A stretch of DNA of 64,000 nucleotides from Gammaproteobacteria bacterium (lineage in GTDB: Bacteria > Pseudomonadota > Gammaproteobacteria > Steroidobacterales > Steroidobacteraceae): positions 1 to 64,000 of the forward strand of contig JABCZO010000017.1 in assembly GCA_013289615.1 (NCBI GenBank), given 5' to 3'. The position numbers were made by a program, and so were the translations under genes. Shown piece after piece: positions 33,955-42,838 of the stretch. The notes under the pieces are model-generated. The model saw only the letters and a list, made by a program, of their open reading frames with translations. It ran no database searches and was not told the DNA's origin. How positions within the stretch are numbered: position 1 is the stretch's first letter; every line of letters begins with the position of its first letter.

Positions 33955-34315
33955 GAAAGACCGGGCGCGCACGTCGCAGTATGCGTACCTGGGTCTGGAT
34001 CGCCTGATCCATGAGCGGGCGCGATTGAGTGTACTGACCTCATTGGCCGCACATCCCAAAGGCCTGCGCTTTGGGGACCTGAAGCAACTATGCGGTTTGA
34101 CCGACGGCAACCTGAGCCGGCACATGCAGGTATTGCAGGCGGCGGGATTTGTCGAGGTCTCCAAGAGCTTCGAGCGCAATCGCCCGCAGACCTTCTGCCG
34201 CCTGACCGCCGAAGGCCGCAAGCGATATGTGGAGTACCTGACGGTGTTGGAACAGGTGGTGCGCGATGCGGCGGCGGCCAAACCGCGCTCGGCGCGCAGC
34301 CTGGCTAGCGACTGA
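33935..34315 (+). CDS. Winged-helix transcriptional regulator (HTH_34 type)
   Basis: 126 residues: LDRLIHERARLSVLTSLAAHPKGLRFGDLKQLCGLTDGNLSRHMQVLQAAGFVEVSKSFERNRPQTFCRLTAEGRKRYVEYLTVLEQVV is the MarR/ArsR-like winged-helix domain found in stand-alone regulators. It has three consecutive Met codons at the start (33935-33943); the first is used here. Matching palindromic sites flank its operon, so self-regulation plus control of the PAP2 gene is likely. Confidence 0.88.
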   Translation: MMMSSSKKDRARTSQYAYLGLDRLIHERARLSVLTSLAAHPKGLRFGDLKQLCGLTDGNLSRHMQVLQAAGFVEVSKSFERNRPQTFCRLTAEGRKRYVEYLTVLEQVVRDAAAAKPRSARSLASD

Positions 34316-34337
34316 TGGCATCTTGCCGCGCACCGGT

Positions 34338-34371
34338 ACTCTATATTGGAAAGTACTTTGCAGTATAGAAT
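34338..34371. promoter_or_regulatory. Paired operator-like sites upstream of the PAP2 gene
   Basis: TACTCTATATTGGAAAGTA (34338-34356) matches the 33298-33316 site at 16 of 19 positions, and the overlapping stretch starting TACTTTGCAGTATA (34353-34366) is its reverse complement. The overlap creates the palindrome AAAGTACTTT (34350-34359). The sites lie 12-45 bp before the ATG at 34383. Confidence 0.65.
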
Positions 34372-34382
34372 TACGGAGGAAA

Positions 34383-35042
34383 ATGCACATCAGCGTTCCG
34401 ACTCCGTGTTCGCGCCAGCACCGGCCCGTTGCCCTCGTGCTGATGCTACTGGCCGCGGGCATCGCACCAGACGCGGCCACCGCAGGCGGAATCCTTGGCC
34501 TTGACCATGTCGTGACGTACGACGACAGCGGCATCTGGGCCCGAAAGTACCAATTGTGGCTGATCGATGCGATGGTGGCGACGGACGTCGCGGCCGGGTT
34601 ATGGGAGGGGGGAGAAAGCCGCCTCGGTCACGCCGTCTGGCAATCCATCGATGCCACCGTGATCGCCAGCGCGGTGACCGAGGTGCTCAAGGTATCGCTG
34701 TCGCGCGAGCGGCCCAGCCAGACCAACGATCCGAACGAATGGTTCAAGGGCCATGGCGCGGAGAGTTTTCCGAGCGGTGAGGTGATGGCTGTCAGTGCGA
34801 TGGTCACGCCATTGGTACTGGAGTACCGATCCGACAATCCGGCCGTCTACGCGTTGGAGGCGCTGCCGATCTACGACGCTATTGCGCGCGTCAAGGTGCA
34901 CGGACACTGGCAATCAGACGTCATCGCCGGCTATGCCATCGGTACTACCGCAGGCTATTTCATGCAGCAGCGGCGCAATACGCCGCTGGTGCTGAGCGTC
35001 ATGCCGCATGGCGTCTATGTCGGCTTGAAGAAAAGCTTCTGA
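34383..35042 (+). CDS. PAP2-family phosphatase variant, exported
   Basis: 219 residues with an N-terminal signal sequence. The three phosphatase motifs are visible: KVSLSRERP (K103-P111, the KX6RP motif), SFPSGEVMAV (130-133, normally PSGH but Glu133 here) and ARVKVHGHWQSD (R169, nucleophile-type His175, Asp179). Relatives remove phosphate from lipids such as undecaprenyl diphosphate, phosphatidate or lipid A. The Glu in motif 2 replaces a conserved His, so activity may differ. GGAGGAAA precedes the ATG; operator-like sites lie just upstream. Confidence 0.88.
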   Translation: MHISVPTPCSRQHRPVALVLMLLAAGIAPDAATAGGILGLDHVVTYDDSGIWARKYQLWLIDAMVATDVAAGLWEGGESRLGHAVWQSIDATVIASAVTEVLKVSLSRERPSQTNDPNEWFKGHGAESFPSGEVMAVSAMVTPLVLEYRSDNPAVYALEALPIYDAIARVKVHGHWQSDVIAGYAIGTTAGYFMQQRRNTPLVLSVMPHGVYVGLKKSF

Positions 35043-35057
35043 AAATCAATCGCTGGC

Positions 35058-35762
35058 GTGTCACAATCACAGCTTGAAAGATCTGCCAAAGAGCACGAGC
35101 GGCGCGCCGGCATCGTGATGGACGCGCCGAGCAATCAATCGCCCGGGCAGGGCGGCCCAATCGTCCGCAATGTGATCTTCGACCTCGGTGGGGTGGTACT
35201 GGAATGGAACCCGGACCAGATCCTGTCCCGCTTCCAGAAGGATCCCGATCTACGAAGCCGCCTCAGGCAGGCGCTGTTCGGTCATGCCGATTGGCATCTG
35301 TTCGATCGGGGCAGCCTCACCGAGGACGAGGTGATCGATCGCATGCATGCGCGCATGGGGCGGCCAAGGGGCGAACTGATCGCCATAGTGGACGCGGTGC
35401 GCGAGTCCCTGATCGAGAAGCCCGACACGCTGAAGCTGATCCGGGAGCTGCACCAGCGCGCCATACCACTGTATTGCCTGTCGAACATGCCGGCTTCGAT
35501 TTACGCCCATCTTCGCATCCGCCATGCCTTCTGGGACCTGTTCCGCGGCATCGTGATATCGGGCCAGGTTCGGATGGTCAAGCCTGAACCGCAAGTCTTC
35601 GCACACCTGCTGCAACGGTTCAATCTGCAGGCAGCCGAATCGATCTTCATCGACGATCTTCCGGTCAATATCGAAGCGGCCAGACGTGCAGGTCTGCACA
35701 CGATATTGTTTCGCGATGCTGCGCAGTGCCGAGACGAGCTCGGCACGGTACTGACGATCTAG
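35058..35762 (+). CDS. HAD-superfamily hydrolase (YihX-like)
   Basis: 234 residues from a GTG; an ATG at 35118 is an equally possible start. Motif I is NVIFDLGGVVLEWNP (nucleophile Asp), motif II LSNMP, motif III VRMVKPEPQVF (Lys) and motif IV SIFIDDLPVNIEAARRAG. A helical cap lies between motifs I and II as in YihX, an alpha-D-glucose-1-phosphatase; the actual substrate is unknown. It is convergent with HdeD, overlapping by 4 nt. Confidence 0.88.
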   Translation: MSQSQLERSAKEHERRAGIVMDAPSNQSPGQGGPIVRNVIFDLGGVVLEWNPDQILSRFQKDPDLRSRLRQALFGHADWHLFDRGSLTEDEVIDRMHARMGRPRGELIAIVDAVRESLIEKPDTLKLIRELHQRAIPLYCLSNMPASIYAHLRIRHAFWDLFRGIVISGQVRMVKPEPQVFAHLLQRFNLQAAESIFIDDLPVNIEAARRAGLHTILFRDAAQCRDELGTVLTI

Positions 35763-36352
35763 GTAGTTGCGGTCCGCTTGGCGGTGTGTGCGAGCAGGGC
35801 CATGGAGATGATTGCCGAGCCGCCGAACACCATGTTGATGCCGACCAGCAGGCCGATGGCCCAAGCCGCCGTTCCGGGGAGCCCAAGAAATATCAATCCG
35901 CCCAGGATCAGGTCCAATGCGCCGCTCACCAGCATCCAGCCCCAGCGCGCCGTGAGTTCACGCTTGTGTTCAAGGCTATAGAAGATAGAAGCGACGCCTT
36001 CAATCACGAAAAACACCGTCAGCAGCACGGTAAGCGACAACGCTCCGCTCAACGGCCAACACAGCAGTAGAACGCCGATCGCGATCCCCAGCACGGCCGA
36101 GAGCAGCGACCAGCCGAAGCCGGGCGCCCGCCGCATTCGGAAGGTGGCGATCAAGCCGACGATCCCGCTCATGAGGAGCAGCCAACCGATAATGATTGCA
36201 ACCGCAACCGTGGCGATCAGCGGCAGTACGATGGCCGCAACTCCCAATGCCAGTAGGATGATTCCCTCGATGAGAAACAGCAGCCAATGCGCGTGCAGGG
36301 ACGTGGACACCGCGACCTTGATTCGATCGATGTCGGATGGATCCGGCGCCAC
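35759..36352 (-). CDS. HdeD-family membrane protein (DUF308)
   Basis: 197 residues with six hydrophobic helices arranged as three DUF308 repeats (IEGIILLALGVAAIVLPL, WPLSGALSLTVLLTVFFVIEGV, SGALDLILGGLIFLGLP). In E. coli HdeD supports acid resistance at high cell density, but most homologues are uncharacterised. Monocistronic. The end overlaps the HAD hydrolase gene. Confidence 0.9.
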   Translation of the reverse strand: MAPDPSDIDRIKVAVSTSLHAHWLLFLIEGIILLALGVAAIVLPLIATVAVAIIIGWLLLMSGIVGLIATFRMRRAPGFGWSLLSAVLGIAIGVLLLCWPLSGALSLTVLLTVFFVIEGVASIFYSLEHKRELTARWGWMLVSGALDLILGGLIFLGLPGTAAWAIGLLVGINMVFGGSAIISMALLAHTAKRTATT

Positions 36353-36434
36353 AGCAGGCCTCCTCGAACGTTAGCGGCAAGAATAGTCCTGACAGCGCAC
36401 CAGTTGCAAAGGCTAAGTTCAGATGGCGCGCCCG

Positions 36435-37100
36435 TCATCCGGCCGGGCTCGCATCAAACCGGTAAACCGTGTGCCGTGCCGACGGGCGCACGGCAAATCC
36501 TTCGCTGAAACGCACCAGCGAGGGGTAGGGTTCGACCGGCAAGGTATCGCGAAACGACATATGCTCGATCAGGCAGAAAAGCGCTACCTCGAACAGGCTG
36601 AAGTCACGCGCCGGCAGCACGCCCAGGATCTGCGCCGCGTGCCGGTCGAGCCAGCGCAGCGAATTGTCGAATCCGGCACGTGCCTTGGCGAAATAAACGT
36701 TGTCGGCGGGCAGCTTTCCGACGATCGTACCGAACACCAGCTGCACTTGTGCGCCCATGGCGTGCCACACGAGCTCGTGCGCATTGCGTGACAGGTCATC
36801 GCGCAGATCCTCGGGCCACGCGATACGCAGCGCTGTGCATGAGAGTTCCGCCAGAGCCCGGCAGATGTTCTGCGACCCGAACAACAGCGACTCGCCGCGC
36901 CTGAGACTGGGCAGCTTGAGTGCCGGGCTGCCGCCATAGGCGTTCGGGTCCGTGGCCGTCATGTCGTAGATCGGCTCGAGCTCGTATCGAATGCCGAGCT
37001 CCTCCGCGAAGATGAGTGGCACTCGCGTAAACAGCGAGCTGCTGCGTCCCAATATCCGTAGCGCCGTGGTTGAATGCCGGCCTGAGTCAATAGAGTTCAC
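36435..37100 (-). CDS. Glutathione S-transferase family protein
   Basis: 221 residues. N-terminal thioredoxin-like domain (ALRILGRSSSLFTRVPLIFAEELGIRYELEPI, then GSPALKLPSLRRGESLLFGSQNICRAL, the cis-Pro and Ser-containing glutathione site) and an all-helical C-terminal domain (LRWLDRHAAQILGVLPARDFSLFEVALFCLIEHM). Substrate unknown. The GTG at 37098-37100 is chosen because AAGGAGG lies a few bases upstream; an ATG further upstream would add a proline/arginine-rich tail. Confidence 0.85.
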   Translation of the reverse strand: MNSIDSGRHSTTALRILGRSSSLFTRVPLIFAEELGIRYELEPIYDMTATDPNAYGGSPALKLPSLRRGESLLFGSQNICRALAELSCTALRIAWPEDLRDDLSRNAHELVWHAMGAQVQLVFGTIVGKLPADNVYFAKARAGFDNSLRWLDRHAAQILGVLPARDFSLFEVALFCLIEHMSFRDTLPVEPYPSLVRFSEGFAVRPSARHTVYRFDASPAG

Positions 37101-37289
37101 GCGACCTCCTTCGGCAACTGCGCGCAACCGATTGCAAGGGCGGTGGGGCGCAGCCGCCATTCGCGACAATATGTCCTTCGTGTGGTGCCGTACAGACCGA
37201 GCGGCGCCGGCATGTAATGTTGGCGGACAAGTCGTCCGTGGATTTGTGAGTTGATGGAACCATCATCGGACCATAACCGGGGTACATTT

Positions 37290-37688
37290 ATGCGTGGTTA
37301 CAAAGTTCTAATGTTGGCTGTGGTTGCCGGGGGCTGTCTGATGGCAACGGTCCCGAAGGCACAGGCGCAGGTCAGCGTCGACATCGGCTTAGCTCCGTCA
37401 TGTCCTTACGGTTACTATGACGCCGCTCCTTACGGCTGTGCTCCTTCCGGCTACTACGGCCCGGAATGGTTTCAAGGGGACGTTTTCGTCGGTGCCGGAC
37501 CGTGGTTTCATGGCCCCAGCAATTTTCGCGGCAACGTCAATCGAGACATGCATCCAGAGCATGGCTACAAGGGCCCGACGCCAAGCCGTGGCGAGAAAGC
37601 CGATCCGGCGAAGCGGGTGGATAAGGACCACTTCACGGGAAATGAGGAGCGCGATGGCCGCGGCCACGCCACCGAGCCCAAACGCTGA
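37290..37688 (+). CDS. Small exported Tyr/Gly/Pro-rich protein
   Basis: 132 residues with a signal peptide (MRGYKVLMLAVVAGGCLMATVPKAQA) and a mature part rich in Tyr, Gly and Pro: CPYGYYDAAPYGCAPSGYYGPEWFQGDVFVGAGPWFHG. The C-terminal part is polar and charged (MHPEHGYKGPTPSRGEKADPAKRVDK). Similar proteins occur in many soil bacteria; no function is established that I know of. An upstream Met would lengthen the N-terminus but spoil the signal peptide. Confidence 0.75.
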   Translation: MRGYKVLMLAVVAGGCLMATVPKAQAQVSVDIGLAPSCPYGYYDAAPYGCAPSGYYGPEWFQGDVFVGAGPWFHGPSNFRGNVNRDMHPEHGYKGPTPSRGEKADPAKRVDKDHFTGNEERDGRGHATEPKR

Positions 37689-37895
37689 CCCACTTCCAGG
37701 TGGACGAAAGGTTCCTGAAAGCCACGCGCCGTAAGCTAGTGCGCTGCACCCACGGTCATGCGATAGCGATGTCGTTGGCGGCCGTGGCATATGAGCCGAG
37801 CGTCGTAGGCCGGCTCCATTCTAAATGCGATCGGATATGGAACGCCCCTGGTCCAGCGTGATGCATGATCTCGGGCCTGCTCGCCTGCGACGTCT

Positions 37896-39353
37896 TCAAT
37901 ACTCCAGGTGCAGACGCAACGACCAGAAGTGCACCGGGCCGCGGTCGCGGTTGTAGCCCGGATCGCGAACCGTCTGGAAATCGGGGCTCAGCTGCCAGCG
38001 CACCGGGCCGGGTTGCTGCGGCCAGACGAGCTGGACACGATAGTATGCTTCAAGTATCTGTTCGTGGCCGTAGTTCAGTCGCCCGTCATCGAGCAGGAAT
38101 CCCGAACCCCCGGCCGCCAGGTAATCGCGATGCGGCCCGGACAGAGCTTCGCTCGCGAATGCCACTGCCAGGCGGTCATCCCTGCGGCCCCAGTGGCTGC
38201 CGGCGAGCTGGCCGCCGAAGCTGGCGACCCGGTCGACCTCGGTAAACGCGAATGTCTCGGTCTTGCCGTCATCCCAGCCCCAGCGCAGGAATAGTCCGGT
38301 GTCGCCATCATCGGCCATGGGCTGCTCGGCATTGAGTCCAAAACCGCGCTTGTGGCGTCCATCCCTATCATCCGCGACGATATTCGGCACCGTGCCGCTG
38401 GCGGCAGCGATCGCGAGCGCGTCGCGGTAGTCACCCATGCGAGCGGTATTGAGGTAGGCGAGCAGCCGCACGATGGTGCCCGAGCGCCAGGGCGAGAGTG
38501 TCAGTTCGAGATTCTGGCCATGCGCGCGGCGAAACGACGACTCTAGCGCCTGATGGTTCGCAAGGATGGGCATCAGATAGGCGCCGTATTTCAGACTCCA
38601 CTCGGGGCTGATGAAACCGATCACGAAGCCGTCAGTGTAACCGCGGGTATCGGCGGCATAGTCCCAGGCGGTGTTGGCCCACAGCGACCAGTTCATGAAG
38701 GCTGTACGCGCAGAGCTGGCATAGCGGTTTTGGTCGAAGTCGTCCGGCAGCGCCATGCGGCCGATTTTCAGTTCCAGGCGCGTGGCGGACTCGCGCCCGG
38801 GAATCTGATCCTGGGCGCGCTCCACGGTCTTGAGTGTATCGCCAAACGGCAACATGAATCGGGCATAGCTGCGGGCAATGTAGAATTGCTTCCTGACCCC
38901 CGAGGCACCCTCGCGCACGACATCCCCGTTGGTCAAGCCGCCAAGACCGGTGGCGCTGCTGACGCCTGAACCCATGAATTTTTCCAGGTCCAGGTCGAGC
39001 TGCCCCCAGCTGACTGGCGCCCAGCCCAGATAAATTCCGATTGTATGAGTCGGCTGCGTGTCGCCGTTCGGATCCAGGCTCAGCGGTCCGGAATAGGGCG
39101 CGTACATCCGGCTCTGATTCTGAAGAATGAAGGTGTACTGAGCGCCCAGCAGCATCGGCCAGGTGCTGGTCGCCCCCGGCAGCGTCGCCTGAGTGCCGCT
39201 CGTGACGGCTGGGGCTGTCACTACCACCGGCTCGCCAGTATCTGCATCGGCGGCCTTTGCATCGGCGGCACACAGGTTGTCGGCCGCCAACACGAGCGCG
39301 CCAAGCAGCCAGTGCGGCCAACGCTGCGACGGCGTTAACCTGTTGTGCTTCAT
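37896..39353 (-). CDS. Carbohydrate porin (OprB-like)
   Basis: 485 residues with a signal peptide and the beta-barrel pattern of alternating aromatic strands (ARSYARFMLPFGDTL, WSLWANTAWDYAADTRGY, GIYLGWAPVSWGQLDLDLEKF, RRDDRLAVAFASEALS). The overall layout, with an N-terminal helical or linker piece and the segment ending in HFWSLRLHLEY, resembles carbohydrate-selective porins of the OprB family. Outer-membrane uptake of sugars or polyols is likely; no direct pathway partner adjoins it. Confidence 0.8.
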   Translation of the reverse strand: MKHNRLTPSQRWPHWLLGALVLAADNLCAADAKAADADTGEPVVVTAPAVTSGTQATLPGATSTWPMLLGAQYTFILQNQSRMYAPYSGPLSLDPNGDTQPTHTIGIYLGWAPVSWGQLDLDLEKFMGSGVSSATGLGGLTNGDVVREGASGVRKQFYIARSYARFMLPFGDTLKTVERAQDQIPGRESATRLELKIGRMALPDDFDQNRYASSARTAFMNWSLWANTAWDYAADTRGYTDGFVIGFISPEWSLKYGAYLMPILANHQALESSFRRAHGQNLELTLSPWRSGTIVRLLAYLNTARMGDYRDALAIAAASGTVPNIVADDRDGRHKRGFGLNAEQPMADDGDTGLFLRWGWDDGKTETFAFTEVDRVASFGGQLAGSHWGRRDDRLAVAFASEALSGPHRDYLAAGGSGFLLDDGRLNYGHEQILEAYYRVQLVWPQQPGPVRWQLSPDFQTVRDPGYNRDRGPVHFWSLRLHLEY

Positions 39354-39356
39354 TAC

Positions 39357-39754
39357 GCCTTTCTCGCCCGTTCCATCGCGCTATAGCTCAACCATTTCAC
39401 TGCGGCTGCGTAACTGGCGATGCAGGTGCCGGCAGCAGTGTCACGTCGTTCACACTATAGGATTTCTCGCGCACCCTTCTGCCCAATACCGGCGGTGGTA
39501 CGGATCACGCCTGGGGCAGCCATCACCTGGTCATAGGAGATGCGGTTCACGGCGGTCGGATGTTTGGCAGCATGCCAACGCTCGCCCTGGGCGGACCTGA
39601 CGACGCGGGTCCGGAGGGACGGTGGATTCCGAGCATTGCCGTTGATCAATATGCCGCGACGCTCGCCGCCTGGTTCGGTGCCGATGCGACCAACCTGGCG
39701 AGCGTCTTGCGAAACCTGGCTGCGTTCACTCCCGGCAACCTGTCCTTCGTTTAG
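39357..39754 (+). pseudogene. Decayed 3' end of a DUF1501-family gene
   Basis: Conceptual translation of the last part reads DFSRTLLPNTGGGTDHAWGS, then HHLVIGDAVHGG and GPEGRWIPSIAVDQYAATLA, ending in LSFV and TAG at 39752-39754; this is the C-terminus of a Tat-exported DUF1501 protein. Directly upstream the frame holds TAG at 39458-39460 where homologues have Ser (VTSFTL*DFSRT). Reading further back needs a frameshift near 39430 and crosses TAA (39411-39413) and TAG (39384-39386). The rest of the gene is missing, cut off by the porin gene. Confidence 0.75.
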
Positions 39755-39807
39755 GGCCGGATCGGTGCTGGCGCGTCGGTTGCCGCCGCAGCTCAACTAC
39801 CGTGATC

Positions 39808-40293
39808 CTAGGTCGCAGCGCCGATGCGCGTCCCGGACCCCAGGCCTGGGTCCTCGAGGATTGCCGCGACTCCCAGCGCCGCCATTTCCATATCCACCGC
39901 CTCCGGAACGCCGCTGACGGCTACCGCACCGACGACGGTGCCACCGATCACAATGGGCATGCCACCGCCCCAGCCGATATACCGTTGATCGCCGAAGTAC
40001 GCGATGTCAAAGCCGGTTTCGGGGTGTCGCACTGCACGGCCGATGTCAACCGATGGCCTTCTTTCGCGCGCGGCGGTCCATGCCTTGTTCGCAGCGATGA
40101 CGATGGACGACAGCGGCGCGCCGTCCATGCGCATAAGGGCGATGAGCTCACCGTGGTCATCGGCAATGGTGACGACCGCGGCAAGCGCGCGGCGTGTGAG
40201 CTCCCTTGAAATTGCGTCGAGCGCCCGGCGGGCATCCTCATAGGTGAGTATCACTGACTTGGTACTCCGCTGCGGTTCAATTGGCCGATTCAT
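39808..40293 (-). CDS. GlcG/HbpS-like heme-degrading-family protein
   Basis: 161 residues: LTYEDARRALDAISRELTRRALAAVVTIADDHGELIALMRMDGAPLSS, ANKAWTAARERRPS, WGGGMPIVIGGTVVGAVAVSGVPEAVDMEMAALGVAAI match the GlcG/HbpS (PF03928) family. Members bind haem or cobalamin or are found with glycolate and diol genes; function here unknown. The start at 40291-40293 overlaps the permease stop by 17 nt, so the two are co-expressed. Confidence 0.88.
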   Translation of the reverse strand: MNRPIEPQRSTKSVILTYEDARRALDAISRELTRRALAAVVTIADDHGELIALMRMDGAPLSSIVIAANKAWTAARERRPSVDIGRAVRHPETGFDIAYFGDQRYIGWGGGMPIVIGGTVVGAVAVSGVPEAVDMEMAALGVAAILEDPGLGSGTRIGAAT

Positions 40294-41752
40294 CGGGCTT
40301 GTCCCAATCTGCTTCGCCCGCTGCGGTGCTGAAGTTGCCAACGAGCATCGTTGCACCCCGCTGAAGCGCTCCGGGTTGGCGCGCTTCAAGCCACTGCATG
40401 TAGGCAAAGCCAAGCAGCAGCGCTCCGAGGAACAGGTACGGAGTGATGTTATACGGCCAGGGGGGTATCGGGTAGACGGTAACGAATAGGACGGGCAGAA
40501 GAGCCAGGGTTGCGGCCCACGGTACCAGAACGTGCTGCCAGACGGTGAAGCGGTCGCGGTGCACCCGGCGCATATAGGACGTCAGCGCCAGGTTGGCCAT
40601 GGCATAGAGGACAATGACGGCCAGCGCCGAAATCGTTTCGAGAAAGCCGAAAATATATTCCGGTTTCAACAGCAGCCCCACGAGGAGCACCGCTGCAATT
40701 CCGACTAGCTGCTGGAATGCGATTGCGAACGTAGGCGTGTGGTGGACGGGATGGATCCGTCCAAAACTGGCCGGGAGCGTGCCCGCCCGGCCCATCGTAT
40801 ACATCACACGTGATGCGGAGTTGGTACAGGCAAGACCGACCGCGATCGCACTGTTGATGAGAGCCAGGACAACGAACCACCAGCCGCCTCCCCACAGCGC
40901 ATGACCAAGGGCGTAGTAGGGATTGGGATTTACGGCGAAGCTGGCCATGTTGCCGGTGCCCCAGCCGACTGCGCTTGCATAGGACGTAAAGATGTAGAAC
41001 ACCCCAATGGCGAGCAGCGACAGGATGACTGCCTGGCCAACCAACTTGCCCGCGCGGCGCGATTCCTGTGCGAGTGGCGCCGGGCCTTCGAAGCCGCTGA
41101 GTGACAGGATAGAAAAGACCATCCCGGCTACCACCCCTTCGAAATGATCTGGTGACGACGATGGGCTCAGCGGTGCGACATACGTAGAACCAGGTCCTGG
41201 ATGGAGCAGCAGGGAAACCGCGAGCGCCAGCATGATCAGGAGTTCGAGACCGCCCAATAGCGCGGTGATCCGCATCGACAGCCGGATACCGTGACGAGTA
41301 AGCACCCAGATCACGGCGAATGTAACCAACGCGAACAGCCACCATGCAATGTCTACGTCGAACTGAGTTCGCAACATGTCTGAGATGAGGTAGCCAAGGA
41401 ACCCGGTAGTGCCTGCAGGGCCAAGGAAATCGTAGATCAGGTAGCTCCAGGTCGCCATGAAGCCAATGCGGGACCCGAGGCCACGGGTCGCAAAGGCGTA
41501 ATAGCCGCCGCTTGACGGCATGTACTTGGAAAACTGCGATACGGTGTTGGCGATGAAAAGGCAGACGACCGTTGCCAGCAAGAACGAGAGCGGCATGGCC
41601 GGTCCCGCCTTGAGGGCGATGATCGGAAACGCGAATATTATGTTGGCGGCTGGCGCAATATGTGTGACGCCCTGGAACACCAGCTCCGGAAGTCCGAGCG
41701 CATTGCGTCGCAACTGTGGCTGCGTGGCAGGGTTGGTCGCATCAGCGGTCAC
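40277..41752 (-). CDS. APC-family amino acid/amine permease
   Basis: 491 residues with twelve hydrophobic helices: LPELVFQGVTHIAPAANIIFAFPIIALKAG at helix 1, SKYMPSSGGYYAFATRGLGSRIGFMATW, SLSGFEGPAPLAQESRRAG in the conserved loop after helix 6. Typical importer of an amino acid or amine by H+ or Na+ symport. GTG at 41750-41752 is used because AAGGAGA lies 7 nt upstream; a TTG ten codons earlier is possible. Overlaps the GlcG-like gene and is transcribed away from the Gfo/Idh gene cluster end. Confidence 0.9.
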   Translation of the reverse strand: MTADATNPATQPQLRRNALGLPELVFQGVTHIAPAANIIFAFPIIALKAGPAMPLSFLLATVVCLFIANTVSQFSKYMPSSGGYYAFATRGLGSRIGFMATWSYLIYDFLGPAGTTGFLGYLISDMLRTQFDVDIAWWLFALVTFAVIWVLTRHGIRLSMRITALLGGLELLIMLALAVSLLLHPGPGSTYVAPLSPSSSPDHFEGVVAGMVFSILSLSGFEGPAPLAQESRRAGKLVGQAVILSLLAIGVFYIFTSYASAVGWGTGNMASFAVNPNPYYALGHALWGGGWWFVVLALINSAIAVGLACTNSASRVMYTMGRAGTLPASFGRIHPVHHTPTFAIAFQQLVGIAAVLLVGLLLKPEYIFGFLETISALAVIVLYAMANLALTSYMRRVHRDRFTVWQHVLVPWAATLALLPVLFVTVYPIPPWPYNITPYLFLGALLLGFAYMQWLEARQPGALQRGATMLVGNFSTAAGEADWDKPDESAN

Positions 41753-41818
41753 AGGCGGTCTCCTTGCTAAAATCGTTGGCAAGAAGCGATGGCCGATTCA
41801 ACGGGTGCGCTGTTGCGC

Positions 41819-42838
41819 TTAGCGTGGTGCAGATGTCGATGCAGCCGATAACTCAACGCAACGACCGGTGCGGGCCGACTCGGCGACAGCCGCCTCCAGA
41901 CGCATGGCCGCGAGGCCGTCCTCGCCGGTGACCGGCGCCGGCTTGCCCTGGTGAAGTGCCTGCACGAATGCCATAACCGAGCGATCGAAGGACTGCGGGT
42001 AGGAGCAGGGCACCAACGACCTGATGCGTGCCGCGATTGGCCCCAGACTCGGCGTACCGGCCAGGTTTGCGCCGGTCGCCGCATCGATCGCCAGCGCGCT
42101 CTGCGTCCCGAACAGCGCAAACGACCAGAAGCATTGCGAATAGGGGACAAGGGCCGAGCCTGACATCGTCGCGATGAAATCCGGATTGCGAAAGCGAAAT
42201 GACGCCGATACGGCAACGGAAGGGTGATAGATCATATCCGCTGCATACATCCATGCCCTGCCCGCATGCGGCGTGGCCAGCGGACGTCGTCCCTGGTCGT
42301 CCACGATCGCCGCTGTTACCTCCACTGGATCGCCAAAGAAGAAACGCAGCAGATCGATCAGGTGCGCCCAGAGGTAGGCGTGCATGCTGGCGGTGTAGAG
42401 CGCCGGCTCGCCGAAGCTACCGCGGACGAGTTCCTCCTTGATCAAACCGTGGGACGGGACACTGCGATAATTGTAGTTGACCCCCAGGGTTCGTCCTGCC
42501 CGCCGAGCGGCAGCCACCATTCTTTCGCCAATTGCAATCGTGTGCGCCATGATTTTTTCGCACAGTACATGGCATCCGGCTTCGAGCGACAGCAGCACCG
42601 GTCTTTCGTGCTCCCACTCCAGTGTTGCCACGGTGACCACATCGGGGCGCTCGTTGTGCAGCATTTCTTCAATAGAAACGTAGCCGCTGACACCGAATTC
42701 CTTGCCGAAGGCGTGAGCCCTGTCGAGGTTGGTGCTGCAGACCGCTGTGACCTGGGTGTGCGGGCACTTGCGATAAGCCTGCAAATGAAACCGCGCAGCC
42801 GCGCCGGTTCCGATAATCGCGGCCTTAATATCCTTCAT
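41819..42838 (-). CDS. Gfo/Idh/MocA-family oxidoreductase
   Basis: 339 residues. Rossmann start MKDIKAAIIGTGAAARFHLQAY, the cofactor loop CEKIMAHTIAIGERM (EK motif; Pro replaced by Ile), and the C-terminal alpha/beta barrel-like domain with HAYLWAHLIDLLRFFFGDP supplying the catalytic Asp-x-x-His area. These NAD(P)-dependent enzymes oxidise sugars, inositols or their derivatives. It begins the inositol island on the minus strand, divergent from the dioxygenase gene. Confidence 0.9.
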   Translation of the reverse strand: MKDIKAAIIGTGAAARFHLQAYRKCPHTQVTAVCSTNLDRAHAFGKEFGVSGYVSIEEMLHNERPDVVTVATLEWEHERPVLLSLEAGCHVLCEKIMAHTIAIGERMVAAARRAGRTLGVNYNYRSVPSHGLIKEELVRGSFGEPALYTASMHAYLWAHLIDLLRFFFGDPVEVTAAIVDDQGRRPLATPHAGRAWMYAADMIYHPSVAVSASFRFRNPDFIATMSGSALVPYSQCFWSFALFGTQSALAIDAATGANLAGTPSLGPIAARIRSLVPCSYPQSFDRSVMAFVQALHQGKPAPVTGEDGLAAMRLEAAVAESARTGRCVELSAASTSAPR

